Shown piece after piece: positions 32,716 to 40,948 of a DNA stretch of 64,000 nt. The position numbers and the translations under genes were made by a program. Positions within the stretch are counted from its first letter, which is position 1; every line of letters starts with the position of its first letter. The stretch is from the NCBI GenBank assembly GCA_937899395.1, contig CALBPU010000169.1:1-64000 (forward strand), written 5' to 3'. The DNA comes from an uncultured Fretibacterium sp. (GTDB taxonomy: Bacteria; Synergistota; Synergistia; Synergistales; Aminobacteriaceae). Under the pieces are notes generated by a model. It ran no database searches and was not told where the DNA came from. It worked only from the letters and a program-made list of their open reading frames with translations.

Positions 32716-33555
32716 TTACAACCTCATAATATCTGCTATGTCAGACAAAGGATAACCTTCTGCTTTCATTTCCTTTGCAGCTTCCAATTTACCTTCACGT
32801 ATACCTTCACGCATTGCAAAATCAAGCCGTGAATTTTCGTCCCGTATTGCGTCCTGTTCCATTTGATACAGCTTTGTAAGTCTCGGATCGTTTATTGCAA
32901 TGCTGTATCTTTGCGCAAAATTTTTCATGCCTTCGGATATTGAGGCCATCATTTCCAGTTCCTCCTCATTTTTATAACCTTTATCAAACATATAAAGCCA
33001 CATATAAAAAGCATTACCTTTCACTGACTCAAAAGTTTTATGCTCTCTTCTAAAAATTGGCATTTGTATATGATAAATTTTGAACACGTCCGTTGCTTCA
33101 CGCTTAGGTTCTTTATCATAATTCAATCCGACAGTCTGAACCAAATCCATATTATCTTCTCTGACTAAAAAATCCAAAATATTTATAATGCGAATTTTCG
33201 GCATTTCAGAATATTTTTGTCCGCTCTTAAATTCAGATGATAAAATTCTTGCACCGTAAAAGAAATCACAGTTATTCATTTCATCTTTTGCAATCTGAAC
33301 TTCAATATCAAAGATTTTGTCAGACTGAGTTTTTACAATTACATCAACTCTGCCGTATTTTGCTCCAATTCCTTCTGCGATTAACGAATATTCGCTTTTT
33401 ATGTCAAGTATTTCAATAATCGGTTCTTCGCCGACTTCAGAGAGAATTGCGTTTAATAATTCAAGCATTGCAAGCCGTGAGTCCATGTCCTTGAACAAAC
33501 ATGAAAACATAACAGCATGTAACGGATTTAATCGTGGTGCGTTATTATTTTCCAT
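32716..33555 (-). CDS. Rpn-family PD-(D/E)XK nuclease / transposase-like protein
   Basis: This 279-residue member of the Rpn/PDDEXK transposase-like family has the signature block [12 protein letters not shown] at the N-terminus. The nuclease core follows as GRVDVIVKT and IFDIEVQ, and the protein ends in a [20 protein letters not shown] helix followed by a short ADIMRL end. Such proteins promote RecA-independent recombination, and many variants occur per genome. It lies 2 bases from hisIE and 24 from the protease gene, inside the his string, with no visible terminal repeats. Confidence 0.85.
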   Translation of the reverse strand: MENNNAPRLNPLHAVMFSCLFKDMDSRLAMLELLNAILSEVGEEPIIEILDIKSEYSLIAEGIGAKYGRVDVIVKTQSDKIFDIEVQIAKDEMNNCDFFYGARILSSEFKSGQKYSEMPKIRIINILDFLVREDNMDLVQTVGLNYDKEPKREATDVFKIYHIQMPIFRREHKTFESVKGNAFYMWLYMFDKGYKNEEELEMMASISEGMKNFAQRYSIAINDPRLTKLYQMEQDAIRDENSRLDFAMREGIREGKLEAAKEMKAEGYPLSDIADIMRL

Positions 33556-33579
33556 TCTTATTTTTCTTCAACTCTTTTG

Positions 33580-34881
33580 TTATGGTTTAATAATTGTGAA
33601 TGCTTTTATACAAGCGTTGCTTCCTCCTGATATATTTATTCCATCAGTCCATTTTATTCCATCTCGGGAAAAATAGCTTTCGTGTTCATGAACAACAGCA
33701 TTTTCAGAATGTTTATCGCGTTTTGTTTCAACGGGCATTACATTGCGATTGGTTTTGAGAACTACAGAAAAATATTCTCCTTTTTTCATAGCGATTTCTT
33801 TAGGAAGATTTACAGTATAATAGCCTGCAAGTTCCATATTGCCTTTACAAGTTGCAATTAAATTTCCCGATACAGGACTATTCGTAGCTTCATTACCTAA
33901 ATCATAAATGAAAATTTCGTAATCTGTATTATTCTTAGCAGCATAAAAAGCTATTTCTTTCAAAAATTCTTTATCGCCTCGAACTTTGAAAATATTTGCT
34001 CCCCATGAATAACTTATTGTTTGACAAAAGCCTAAATCATCATAACCGTAGTGCCGCAGATTAGGATTAAATTTTTCAAGTATAAAGGCTGTTCCGCCAT
34101 ATAACGGCTGCTCATAAGACATCCAAAAATATCCTTTGTTGCCCCAATCTGTTCCCCAAGAATTTTTGACAAGCCATGCTCCGTTTTTTGAGGGCTTAGG
34201 ATTAAAATTATTACGTGAAAAATCATCGTCCCAACCTGCTAAAAGAACTTCATGAGTTGTGCGATTTTTATATTTATCATAAAAATATGTGTAATACTTT
34301 CCGGCTCGGTGATATTTTTTTATGTCAGAATAATATCCTACCATGATTGCACCGTGTTCAATGATTAATTTCTTTCTGATTTCCGCGTTAATGTCGTTAG
34401 CTCCTATGAATGATAAAAAATAAGCGTTTCTCAATCTTACTGGAATTCTATAATCTTCTGGAGATTTTTTTGCAGCAGATTTAGGGACTTGCTTTACTTT
34501 TTCCGTGTACTTCATATCTTTTTCCAGAGCAGGGAATGAAAGCCTTGCACATAACGCCGTTGTGGAAAATCTCTCATACCAAAACTTGGGTGTAAAGTTC
34601 TGTTCAGAGTTTGCCCCTGAATATCCGTAACCGTAATAGATTGAGTGTATTTCGGAGAAGTCAGGAATTTTTCCTGCAGCGTCAAGTTTTTGTGTAAGAT
34701 AATTTGATTCCATAGCTCCATAAGCTGCAAAAACTCCGCAAACGGCTAAATTACCCTGATCTTTTACGCTTGTAATTCGATCGTAGTCCCTCAAATCGTA
34801 ATGCGACGGCAAGGTATTCGCTTCACATACAACAGCAAAAGATGATGCAATAACCAACATTAACGATAAAAATTTTTTCAT
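33580..34881 (-). CDS. Secreted papain-family (C1) protease
   Basis: This 433-residue protein has a signal peptide (about 1-21) and a C1 peptidase domain (about 25-270): Cys in QGNLAVCGVFAA, His in TTHEVLLAGWDD and Asn in VKNSWGTDWGNKGYFWMSY. The Trp that normally follows the catalytic Cys is Gly here. A C-terminal lectin-like domain (ANIFKVRGD, YEIFIYDLG, GEYFSVVLK) is homologous to the one in the 24289 surface protease, but lectin, GLUG and anchor regions are absent. It would be periplasmic or secreted. It lies 3 bases after hisF, an unexpected place for a protease. Confidence 0.87.
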   Translation of the reverse strand: MKKFLSLMLVIASSFAVVCEANTLPSHYDLRDYDRITSVKDQGNLAVCGVFAAYGAMESNYLTQKLDAAGKIPDFSEIHSIYYGYGYSGANSEQNFTPKFWYERFSTTALCARLSFPALEKDMKYTEKVKQVPKSAAKKSPEDYRIPVRLRNAYFLSFIGANDINAEIRKKLIIEHGAIMVGYYSDIKKYHRAGKYYTYFYDKYKNRTTHEVLLAGWDDDFSRNNFNPKPSKNGAWLVKNSWGTDWGNKGYFWMSYEQPLYGGTAFILEKFNPNLRHYGYDDLGFCQTISYSWGANIFKVRGDKEFLKEIAFYAAKNNTDYEIFIYDLGNEATNSPVSGNLIATCKGNMELAGYYTVNLPKEIAMKKGEYFSVVLKTNRNVMPVETKRDKHSENAVVHEHESYFSRDGIKWTDGINISGGSNACIKAFTIIKP

Positions 34882-34884
34882 AAA

Positions 34885-35643
34885 TTACAACCTCACTGGA
34901 ATATTCTCAGATTTCATTTTTTCTTTGAGGGATTTTATCGAAACTTCTCCGAAATGAAATATCGAAGCCGCTAATCCCGCATCAACTTTCGGCAATGTCT
35001 TGAACAAAGTTATAAAATCTTCAATGCTTCCTGCTCCTCCCGAAGCTATTACGGGAACATTTACAACTTCACAAACAGCTTTTAACATTTCAAGGTCAAA
35101 ACCTTTTTTAACTCCGTCAGTGTCGATTGAGTTTAAGACAACTTCACCTGCTCCGTTATCAACACAATTTTTTATCCAGCTTATTGCTTCAATCCCTGTA
35201 TCATCACGTCCGCCTCTTGCGAAAATTTTGAATTGCCCGTTCACCCTTTTAACATCTGCTGAAATTACGACACATTGAGAGCCGTATAATTTTGCAGCTT
35301 CAGGAATTAATTTTGGATTTTTAATTGCTCCCGTGTTTACACTGACTTTATCAGCACCACACGTTAAAACCCTCTCAAAATCTTTTACGCTCGAAATTCC
35401 TCCTCCGACAGTCAAAGGTATAAAAACATTTTTCGCAGTCTCCCTTAAAATCTCCGTGAAAATTTTTCGGCCGTCTGATGAAGCCGTAATGTCATAAAAA
35501 ACTAATTCGTCAGCTCCGTTATCACTGTAAAATTTCGCAAGCTCTACGGGTGAATTAACATCGTTCAAATTTTCAAAATTTACTCCTTTTACAACTCTTC
35601 CGTCTCTTACATCTAAACATGGAATAATTCGTTTTGTAATCAT
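34885..35643 (-). CDS. hisF: Imidazole glycerol phosphate synthase, cyclase subunit
   Basis: This 252-residue TIM barrel begins ITKRIIPCLDVRDGRVVKG, with catalytic Asp in CLDV and the second Asp in NSIDTDG, and LTVGGGISS in the first phosphate site. It joins HisH to make imidazole glycerol phosphate and AICAR. Its ATG lies at the hisA stop (1-base overlap). Confidence 0.96.
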   Translation of the reverse strand: MITKRIIPCLDVRDGRVVKGVNFENLNDVNSPVELAKFYSDNGADELVFYDITASSDGRKIFTEILRETAKNVFIPLTVGGGISSVKDFERVLTCGADKVSVNTGAIKNPKLIPEAAKLYGSQCVVISADVKRVNGQFKIFARGGRDDTGIEAISWIKNCVDNGAGEVVLNSIDTDGVKKGFDLEMLKAVCEVVNVPVIASGGAGSIEDFITLFKTLPKVDAGLAASIFHFGEVSIKSLKEKMKSENIPVRL

Positions 35644-36356
35644 TATTTCGCTGCCTCTATTGCTTCCTTAATTTTTATTGCTCCAGTGTAATATGCTTTA
35701 CCGATTATTGCGCCATATAAATTTAATTTCGCTAATCCTTTAACATCTTCAATCGAACTCACACCGCCCGAAGCGATTATGTTGATTTTGAGTTTAGCTT
35801 TGAGATTTTCATAAAGTGAAAAATTCGTGCCTTTCATCGCTCCGTCCTTTGAAATATCGGTGCATATTATTGTTTTAACTCCGATGTCCTGCATTCGTTC
35901 ACAAAAATTCATTGCTTCAAAATTTGAATTTTCCTGCCAGCCTTTTATAGCAACTTTTCCGTCTTTAATATCAACACCGACAGCAATTTTTTCACCGAAA
36001 TTTTTAACAGCATCTTCAACAAAATTTTTTTCCGTTACAGCAGCAGTGCCCAAAATTACACGGTCAATTCCCGAACTTATATAACGCTCAATTATTTTTA
36101 AGTCTCTAATTCCTCCTCCGACTTCACATTTTAAGCCTGAAGAATTTTTGATGTTAATAATCGTGTCGAAATTTTTTACAGCTCCGATTTTTGCTCCTTC
36201 AAGGTCAACAATATGCACCCATTCCGAACCTTCAGCCTTAAATTTCAAAGCCGTGTTTACAGGTTCAGCGTCGTAAATTGTCATGTTATTATAATCGCCT
36301 CGTAATAATCTCACGGCCTGACCGTTAAACAAATCTATTGCAGGAAAAATTTTCAT
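35643..36356 (-). CDS. hisA: ProFAR isomerase
   Basis: This 237-residue TIM barrel begins KIFPAIDLFNGQAVRLLRGD, with ICTDISKDG and ASGGVSSIED phosphate-binding segments and the paired catalytic aspartates. It isomerises the aminoaldose ProFAR to PRFAR. It overlaps hisH by 4 bases and hisF by 1. Confidence 0.95.
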   Translation of the reverse strand: MKIFPAIDLFNGQAVRLLRGDYNNMTIYDAEPVNTALKFKAEGSEWVHIVDLEGAKIGAVKNFDTIINIKNSSGLKCEVGGGIRDLKIIERYISSGIDRVILGTAAVTEKNFVEDAVKNFGEKIAVGVDIKDGKVAIKGWQENSNFEAMNFCERMQDIGVKTIICTDISKDGAMKGTNFSLYENLKAKLKINIIASGGVSSIEDVKGLAKLNLYGAIIGKAYYTGAIKIKEAIEAAK

Positions 36357-36967
36357 GCTTTAACCTCGCAAAAAGCCTTCAAAATTTTCAAACCTGAATT
36401 CCCGCTCTTCTCAGGGTGGAACTGAACGCCGTAAATATTTTCGCTCTGAACAGACGCAACTAAATCAGCTCCATAATTTGTTGTTGAAGTTACGAATTTT
36501 TCATCGCAGAATGCCGAGTACGAATGAACAAAGTAAACATATTCACCGTTATTTGAGTTTGAAAAAATTCCGTTGAGATTTTTTATGTTAAGAGCGTTCC
36601 AACCGATTTGAGGAATTTTTAATTCGGACGGAATAACTTCTTTTATTGCTCTGACCTCTCCGGGAATTAAATTCAGTCCGTCATATTCTCCGAACTCAAA
36701 ACTCTTTGTGAATAATAACTGCATTCCTACACATATTCCCAAAATCGGTTTCCCGTTTTTAGCTTCGTTAATTAAAGGTTCGGCCATGCCTGATGAAAAT
36801 AATTTTTCCGCAGCATCTCCGAAAGCTCCGACACCGGGTAAAATAATTCTGTCGAAATTTTTAAGCTCATCGGGATTTGAGATTATTTTGACTTCATGGC
36901 CGATAGCGTTAAAAGAACTTGAAAGCGAAAATAAATTTCCTACACCGTAATCAATAATTGCAATCAT
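36353..36967 (-). CDS. hisH: Imidazole glycerol phosphate synthase, glutaminase subunit
   Basis: This 204-residue class I glutamine amidotransferase has the nucleophile Cys in GICVGMQLL, the oxyanion strand ILPGVGAFGD, and the His-x-Glu pair in VQFHPEKSG. It is the first gene of the minus-strand his string. hisG, hisD, hisC and hisB are not in the window, so the pathway is split. Confidence 0.95.
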   Translation of the reverse strand: MIAIIDYGVGNLFSLSSSFNAIGHEVKIISNPDELKNFDRIILPGVGAFGDAAEKLFSSGMAEPLINEAKNGKPILGICVGMQLLFTKSFEFGEYDGLNLIPGEVRAIKEVIPSELKIPQIGWNALNIKNLNGIFSNSNNGEYVYFVHSYSAFCDEKFVTSTTNYGADLVASVQSENIYGVQFHPEKSGNSGLKILKAFCEVKA

Positions 36968-37046
36968 TAAAATTAAATCCTTATAAAAAAATTTTTTTTG
37001 CTATTATAATTCATTAAAAATTTTTTTTGACGGAGTGAAATTTGAA

Positions 37047-38234
37047 TTGACACGAAAACTTTATTACGAAAATTTATATGCACGTGAATTTGACGCTGAA
37101 GTTATAAATCAGATTGAAAAAGACGGAAAATTTTATGTAACTTTGAATCAGACTTTATTTTATCCGAGTGGCGGCGGTCAGCCTTATGATACAGGATTTA
37201 TTGATGATGTCGAAGTTATTGAAGTGTTTGAAGAGGGCGAAAATATAATTCATGTCCTTAAAAATAAACTTGAGAATAAAAATGTTCATGGTGTTTTGAA
37301 TTGGGACAGAAGATTTGAGTTAATGCAGCAGCATTTAGGAGAACATATTTTCGCTGGAATGCTTTACAATCTTCACGGGCTTCATACTGCACGAATGAGG
37401 ATTGAAGGTGAAAATGTTTCGATAGACCTTGATGAAGGTGCTGACGAAAAAATAATCTTTGAAGCTGAAGCCGCTGCTAACGAAATCGTATGGAAAAATA
37501 TTCCCGTTGAAATTTCATATCCTGACATTGACGAAATTAAAATCCGTGCAAGAAAACAGCCTCCTCAAAATGCCGTGTTACCGATTAGAATCGTAAAAAT
37601 CGAAGGAGCTGATTATGTTCCATGCTGCGGAGTTCATGTTGCTTCAACAGGTGAAGTAGGTTTGATAAAAATTACTTCATTTGAAAATCATAAAGGCGGA
37701 AAAAGAATTTATTTGAGAAGCGGAAGGGCTGCTTACAGATGGATTAAAGCGATTAATGATGAGTTGAGAAAAGCTGAAACTGAATTAGTTTGCGGTTATG
37801 AAGGAATTAACGAAAAAGTTTTGAACTTGAAATCTCAAATTCATGACTTAAAAATTAACAACGAAAAAATTGTCGAGAGATTTCTCAAGCCTGTTGCTGA
37901 AAATTTAATTGAAAATGCACAAAATAAAATCGTCAGGCATGTTATGAAAAATTCCAACCAAGACGAAATTAAACATCTCTTCAAACTCATCACCGAAAAA
38001 GATCACGAAGTTGTAGCGTTGCTTGCATGTGAAAATTCGGACGGAATATTTTTCATGACAGGAACAAACAGAGATAACAAAAGTGTTGATGTAAGACCCG
38101 CGTTTAAGAAGGCGATTGAGATTTTAGAAGGTAAAGGCGGAGGAAGTGCATTCAGCGCTCAAGGCTGGGGAAAAAATTTTGAAAAGTTAAATGAAGCTCT
38201 TGATGAAGCGGAAAAAATTTTGAAATCCCTATGA
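37047..38234 (+). CDS. AlaX-type alanyl-tRNA editing protein with DHHA1 domain
   Basis: This protein of about 395 residues has an N-terminal AlaRS-like beta-barrel (FYPSGGGQPYDTG), an editing domain with the HxxxH motif in MQQHLGEHIFA and the CxxxH pair in CCGVHVAST. A coiled linker (about 250-290) and a DHHA1 domain ending in GKGGGSAFSAQGWG follow. It hydrolyses Ser- or Gly-tRNA-Ala in trans. I place the start at TTG 37047, eleven bases after GGAG. A GTG at 37035 overlaps that ribosome site. It is divergent from hisH. Confidence 0.88.
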   Translation: MTRKLYYENLYAREFDAEVINQIEKDGKFYVTLNQTLFYPSGGGQPYDTGFIDDVEVIEVFEEGENIIHVLKNKLENKNVHGVLNWDRRFELMQQHLGEHIFAGMLYNLHGLHTARMRIEGENVSIDLDEGADEKIIFEAEAAANEIVWKNIPVEISYPDIDEIKIRARKQPPQNAVLPIRIVKIEGADYVPCCGVHVASTGEVGLIKITSFENHKGGKRIYLRSGRAAYRWIKAINDELRKAETELVCGYEGINEKVLNLKSQIHDLKINNEKIVERFLKPVAENLIENAQNKIVRHVMKNSNQDEIKHLFKLITEKDHEVVALLACENSDGIFFMTGTNRDNKSVDVRPAFKKAIEILEGKGGGSAFSAQGWGKNFEKLNEALDEAEKILKSL

Positions 38235-38249
38235 TAAAATTCAATTATT

Positions 38250-38531
38250 ATGGCTGAAGAACAAAAACGTGAAAAGGCTGTTGCCGTTAAATATGACAGT
38301 AAACAAATGGCCGCTCCTACAGTTGTTGCTAAGGGAGAGGGATTTATAGCACGAAAAATTATTGAGCGTGCCGCAGAAGCTGATGTTCCCATTGTAGAAG
38401 ATGCAGCGTTAGTTTCTGCGTTAATATCTTTGGAACTAGGCGAGGAAATTCCTGCTGAATTATACGAAGTTGTCGCGAGGGTTTTAGCGTGGGTTTATAA
38501 ACTTGATAAAGAAGAAGGGGCTAAACGGTAA
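38250..38531 (+). CDS. FlhB C-terminal-domain-like (FlhX/YlqH-type) protein
   Basis: This 93-residue soluble protein resembles the cytoplasmic C-domain of FlhB/EscU: AVAVKYDSKQMAAPTVVAKGEGFIARKIIERA, VPIVEDAALVSAL, and an IPAELYEVVARVLAWVY ending. The NPTH cleavage motif is missing. Such stand-alone homologues often sit next to yraN, as here, and may act as export-gate substitutes or have an independent role. No flagellar genes are in the window. The leader is short and no strong ribosome site is seen. Confidence 0.8.
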   Translation: MAEEQKREKAVAVKYDSKQMAAPTVVAKGEGFIARKIIERAAEADVPIVEDAALVSALISLELGEEIPAELYEVVARVLAWVYKLDKEEGAKR

Positions 38532-38534
38532 TTT

Positions 38535-38930
38535 ATGACTGCTGCTCAGGAGCTTGGGAAATATTCAGAGGATAGAGCCGCTGAATATTTGTTGTCAATC
38601 GGTTGGAAAATTATCGCTCGAAACGTAAAAAATTTTTACGGTGAACTTGATATTGTTTCAATCGACACAAAAATTAATCCTCAAGAGTTAGTCATTGTTG
38701 AAGTCAGAAGCAGGACTATCGGTAAAATTCAATCGCCTTTAGATTCAATAGGTTCACGAAAATTAAATTCCCTCGTAAAATCTTCAAGGGAATTTATCAA
38801 TGAAATTGAATGGGAAAATTTTTGGCGAATTGATGTTATAGGAATTACCATGAAAAACAAAAACGATCTTAAAGATTGGGAACTCACTCACATAAAAGAT
38901 ATTACATCAGGATTGAATATTCTTTCCTAA
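38535..38930 (+). CDS. YraN/UPF0102 family endonuclease-like protein
   Basis: This 131-residue protein has the UPF0102 pattern: G(K)YSEDRAAEYLLSIGWKIIARN, GELDIVSID and LVIVEVRSR, a PD-(D/E)XK-type fold related to Holliday-junction resolvases. Its function is unproven. It follows the FlhB-C-like gene by 3 bases, and its 3' end overlaps convergent cbiH by 24 bases. Confidence 0.88.
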   Translation: MTAAQELGKYSEDRAAEYLLSIGWKIIARNVKNFYGELDIVSIDTKINPQELVIVEVRSRTIGKIQSPLDSIGSRKLNSLVKSSREFINEIEWENFWRIDVIGITMKNKNDLKDWELTHIKDITSGLNILS

Positions 38931-39650
38931 ATCATATCCTCGAGCCGTAATCATTTTTCCGTCATAAACATAGCTTTGAGAATTTCCGATTATGACCGTA
39001 CAGAGCATATCAATTTTTTCGCAGTCCTTAATTTTTTCGAGCGTCATAATTTCAAATTCTTCACCGTCTCTTCCGATGTTTCTGACATATCCGCAATTTG
39101 TTTTCGGTGATTTATATTTGAGCAAAGTTTCGCAGGCTTTTTTGAAATTTAAGGGTCTGTGATTGCTTGCAGGATTATAAATGCAAATTACAAAATCTCC
39201 CTCGCAGGCAGCCTTCAATCTTTTGTCAATTATTTCCCAATCCGTCATCAAATCGCTCAAACTTATGACAACATAATCATTCATTAACGGTGCGCCTAAA
39301 ATAGAAGCCGCTGAATTTGCAGCAGTAACTCCAGGGATAATTTTTATTTCTTGATTTGAATCTTTTGCAACTTCAAGCATTAAACCGGCCATTCCATATA
39401 CGCCCGAATCACCGCTAGAAATTAAAGCAACAGTTTTATTATGTTCCTTCGCAAATTTTAATGCCTGTTCACACCTTTCAAGCTCCTGTCTCATTCCGTT
39501 TGTAATGAAAACTTTATCAGGAAAATAATCTTTAACGAGGTCAACATATTTTTTATAGCCGACAATAACATCGCAGCTCTTCAAAATTTCAAAGGCTTCG
39601 GAGGTCATTCCGTCAATTTTCCCCGAGCCTGTTCCTACTACATAGATCAT
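38907..39650 (-). CDS. cbiH: Cobalt-precorrin-3B C17-methyltransferase
   Basis: This 247-residue tetrapyrrole methylase starts IYVVGTGSGKIDGMTSEAFE, with IVGYKKYVDL, LISSGDSGVYGMAG and ITPGVTAANSAASILGAPL-like segments typical of CbiH/CobJ. It methylates C17 with ring contraction. Its ATG overlaps the trmFO stop, so it is the third gene of topA-trmFO-cbiH and is physically separate from the other cobalamin genes. Confidence 0.92.
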   Translation of the reverse strand: MIYVVGTGSGKIDGMTSEAFEILKSCDVIVGYKKYVDLVKDYFPDKVFITNGMRQELERCEQALKFAKEHNKTVALISSGDSGVYGMAGLMLEVAKDSNQEIKIIPGVTAANSAASILGAPLMNDYVVISLSDLMTDWEIIDKRLKAACEGDFVICIYNPASNHRPLNFKKACETLLKYKSPKTNCGYVRNIGRDGEEFEIMTLEKIKDCEKIDMLCTVIIGNSQSYVYDGKMITARGYDLGKNIQS

Positions 39651-40948
39651 AACGAATTAAAAAACTCCTTCATTGCAGTTAATGCTTTTTCACGAAAAAT
39701 TTTTGCACGTTCAACTTTATTTTTCACGCCTTTTAATTCAGGAAATAATCCGAGATTTATATTCATCGGTTGAAAATGTGAAGGCTTTGTTGTTTGAAGA
39801 TAATATAAAAGCGAACCTATCGCACTCTCTCTCGGCCATGAAGATAAATTTTTATTGCAGAGAATTTTTGCTGCGTTAATTCCAGCTACAAGCCCCATTG
39901 CGGTACTCTCCATATAACCTTCAACTCCAGTAATCTGGCCTGCCAAAAAAATATTCGGCTTCAATTTCAATCTCAAATTTTCATCAAGAACTGCCGGAGC
40001 ATTAACCGATGTGTTTCTGTGCATAACTCCTAATCTGACAAATTCGGCTTGCTCCAATCCGGGTATCATTGAGAAAACTTTTTTCTGTTCATTCCATTTT
40101 AAGCCCGTTTGAAATCCTACAAGATTATATAAAGTTCCGTCCGAATTATCCTGCCTTAATTGAACAACTGCATAAGGTTCTCTGTCTGTTTTAGGATCTT
40201 TTAATCCTTTAGGTTTCATGCAGCCGAATCTCAAAGTATCAGACCCTCTGTCAGCAATAGCTTCAACAGGCATACAGCCTTCAAAATATTTCCCTTTCTC
40301 AAAATCATGAGGCAAATTTCTTTCGGCATTAATCAGAGCGTCATAAAAATTTTTATACTCCTCTTTATTCAAAGGACAATTAATATAGTCGTCTCCTCTT
40401 CCGTAACGTCCTGAAACAAAAACTTTCTCGAAATTTATACTATCTTTCATTATTACAGGTGCAACGGCATCGTAAAAATATATTCGTTCACCTGCTAAAG
40501 CCTTCAAATTTTCAGCAAGTAAATCCGAAGTTAAAGGCCCTGAAGAAATTATTGTTAAATCATCGGGAATTGTTTTGTATTCTTCACGAATTAATTTTAT
40601 TTTTTCGTGAGAGATGATTTTTTGTGTTACGAGGCTCGAAAATTTTTCACGGTCAACAGCTAATGCTCCTCCGGCAGGAACTCTTGAATTTTTAGCGCAT
40701 GAAAGTATTAATGAGTTTCCAAGCTCCAATTCCTCCTTCAAAATTCCCGCCGCTGAAATTCTCCCGTCTTTATTTTCAGAGCCTAACGAATTACTGCAAA
40801 CTATTTCTGCTAAAAGTCCTGTTTTGTGAGCAGGAGTTAATAAGTTCGGGCGCATTTCGTAAAGTTCGACATTGAAGCCACGTTCAGCAATCTGCCACGC
40901 AGCTTCACAACCTGCCAAACCTGCACCGATAATTTTAATATCACTCAT
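39647..40948 (-). CDS. trmFO: Methylenetetrahydrofolate-tRNA-(uracil-54) methyltransferase
   Basis: This 434-residue flavoprotein starts at the ATG 40948, just where the family N-terminus IKIIGAGLAGCEAAWQIAERG begins; 32 upstream in-frame residues come from the topA 3' end read in another frame. Further motifs are VCSNSLGS, GALAVDRE, GCMPVEAIADRG, LRFGCMKPKGL and AGQITGVEGYMEST. It forms m5U54 in tRNA using folate and FADH2. It overlaps topA by 8 bases and cbiH by 4. Confidence 0.95.
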   Translation of the reverse strand: MSDIKIIGAGLAGCEAAWQIAERGFNVELYEMRPNLLTPAHKTGLLAEIVCSNSLGSENKDGRISAAGILKEELELGNSLILSCAKNSRVPAGGALAVDREKFSSLVTQKIISHEKIKLIREEYKTIPDDLTIISSGPLTSDLLAENLKALAGERIYFYDAVAPVIMKDSINFEKVFVSGRYGRGDDYINCPLNKEEYKNFYDALINAERNLPHDFEKGKYFEGCMPVEAIADRGSDTLRFGCMKPKGLKDPKTDREPYAVVQLRQDNSDGTLYNLVGFQTGLKWNEQKKVFSMIPGLEQAEFVRLGVMHRNTSVNAPAVLDENLRLKLKPNIFLAGQITGVEGYMESTAMGLVAGINAAKILCNKNLSSWPRESAIGSLLYYLQTTKPSHFQPMNINLGLFPELKGVKNKVERAKIFREKALTAMKEFFNSL

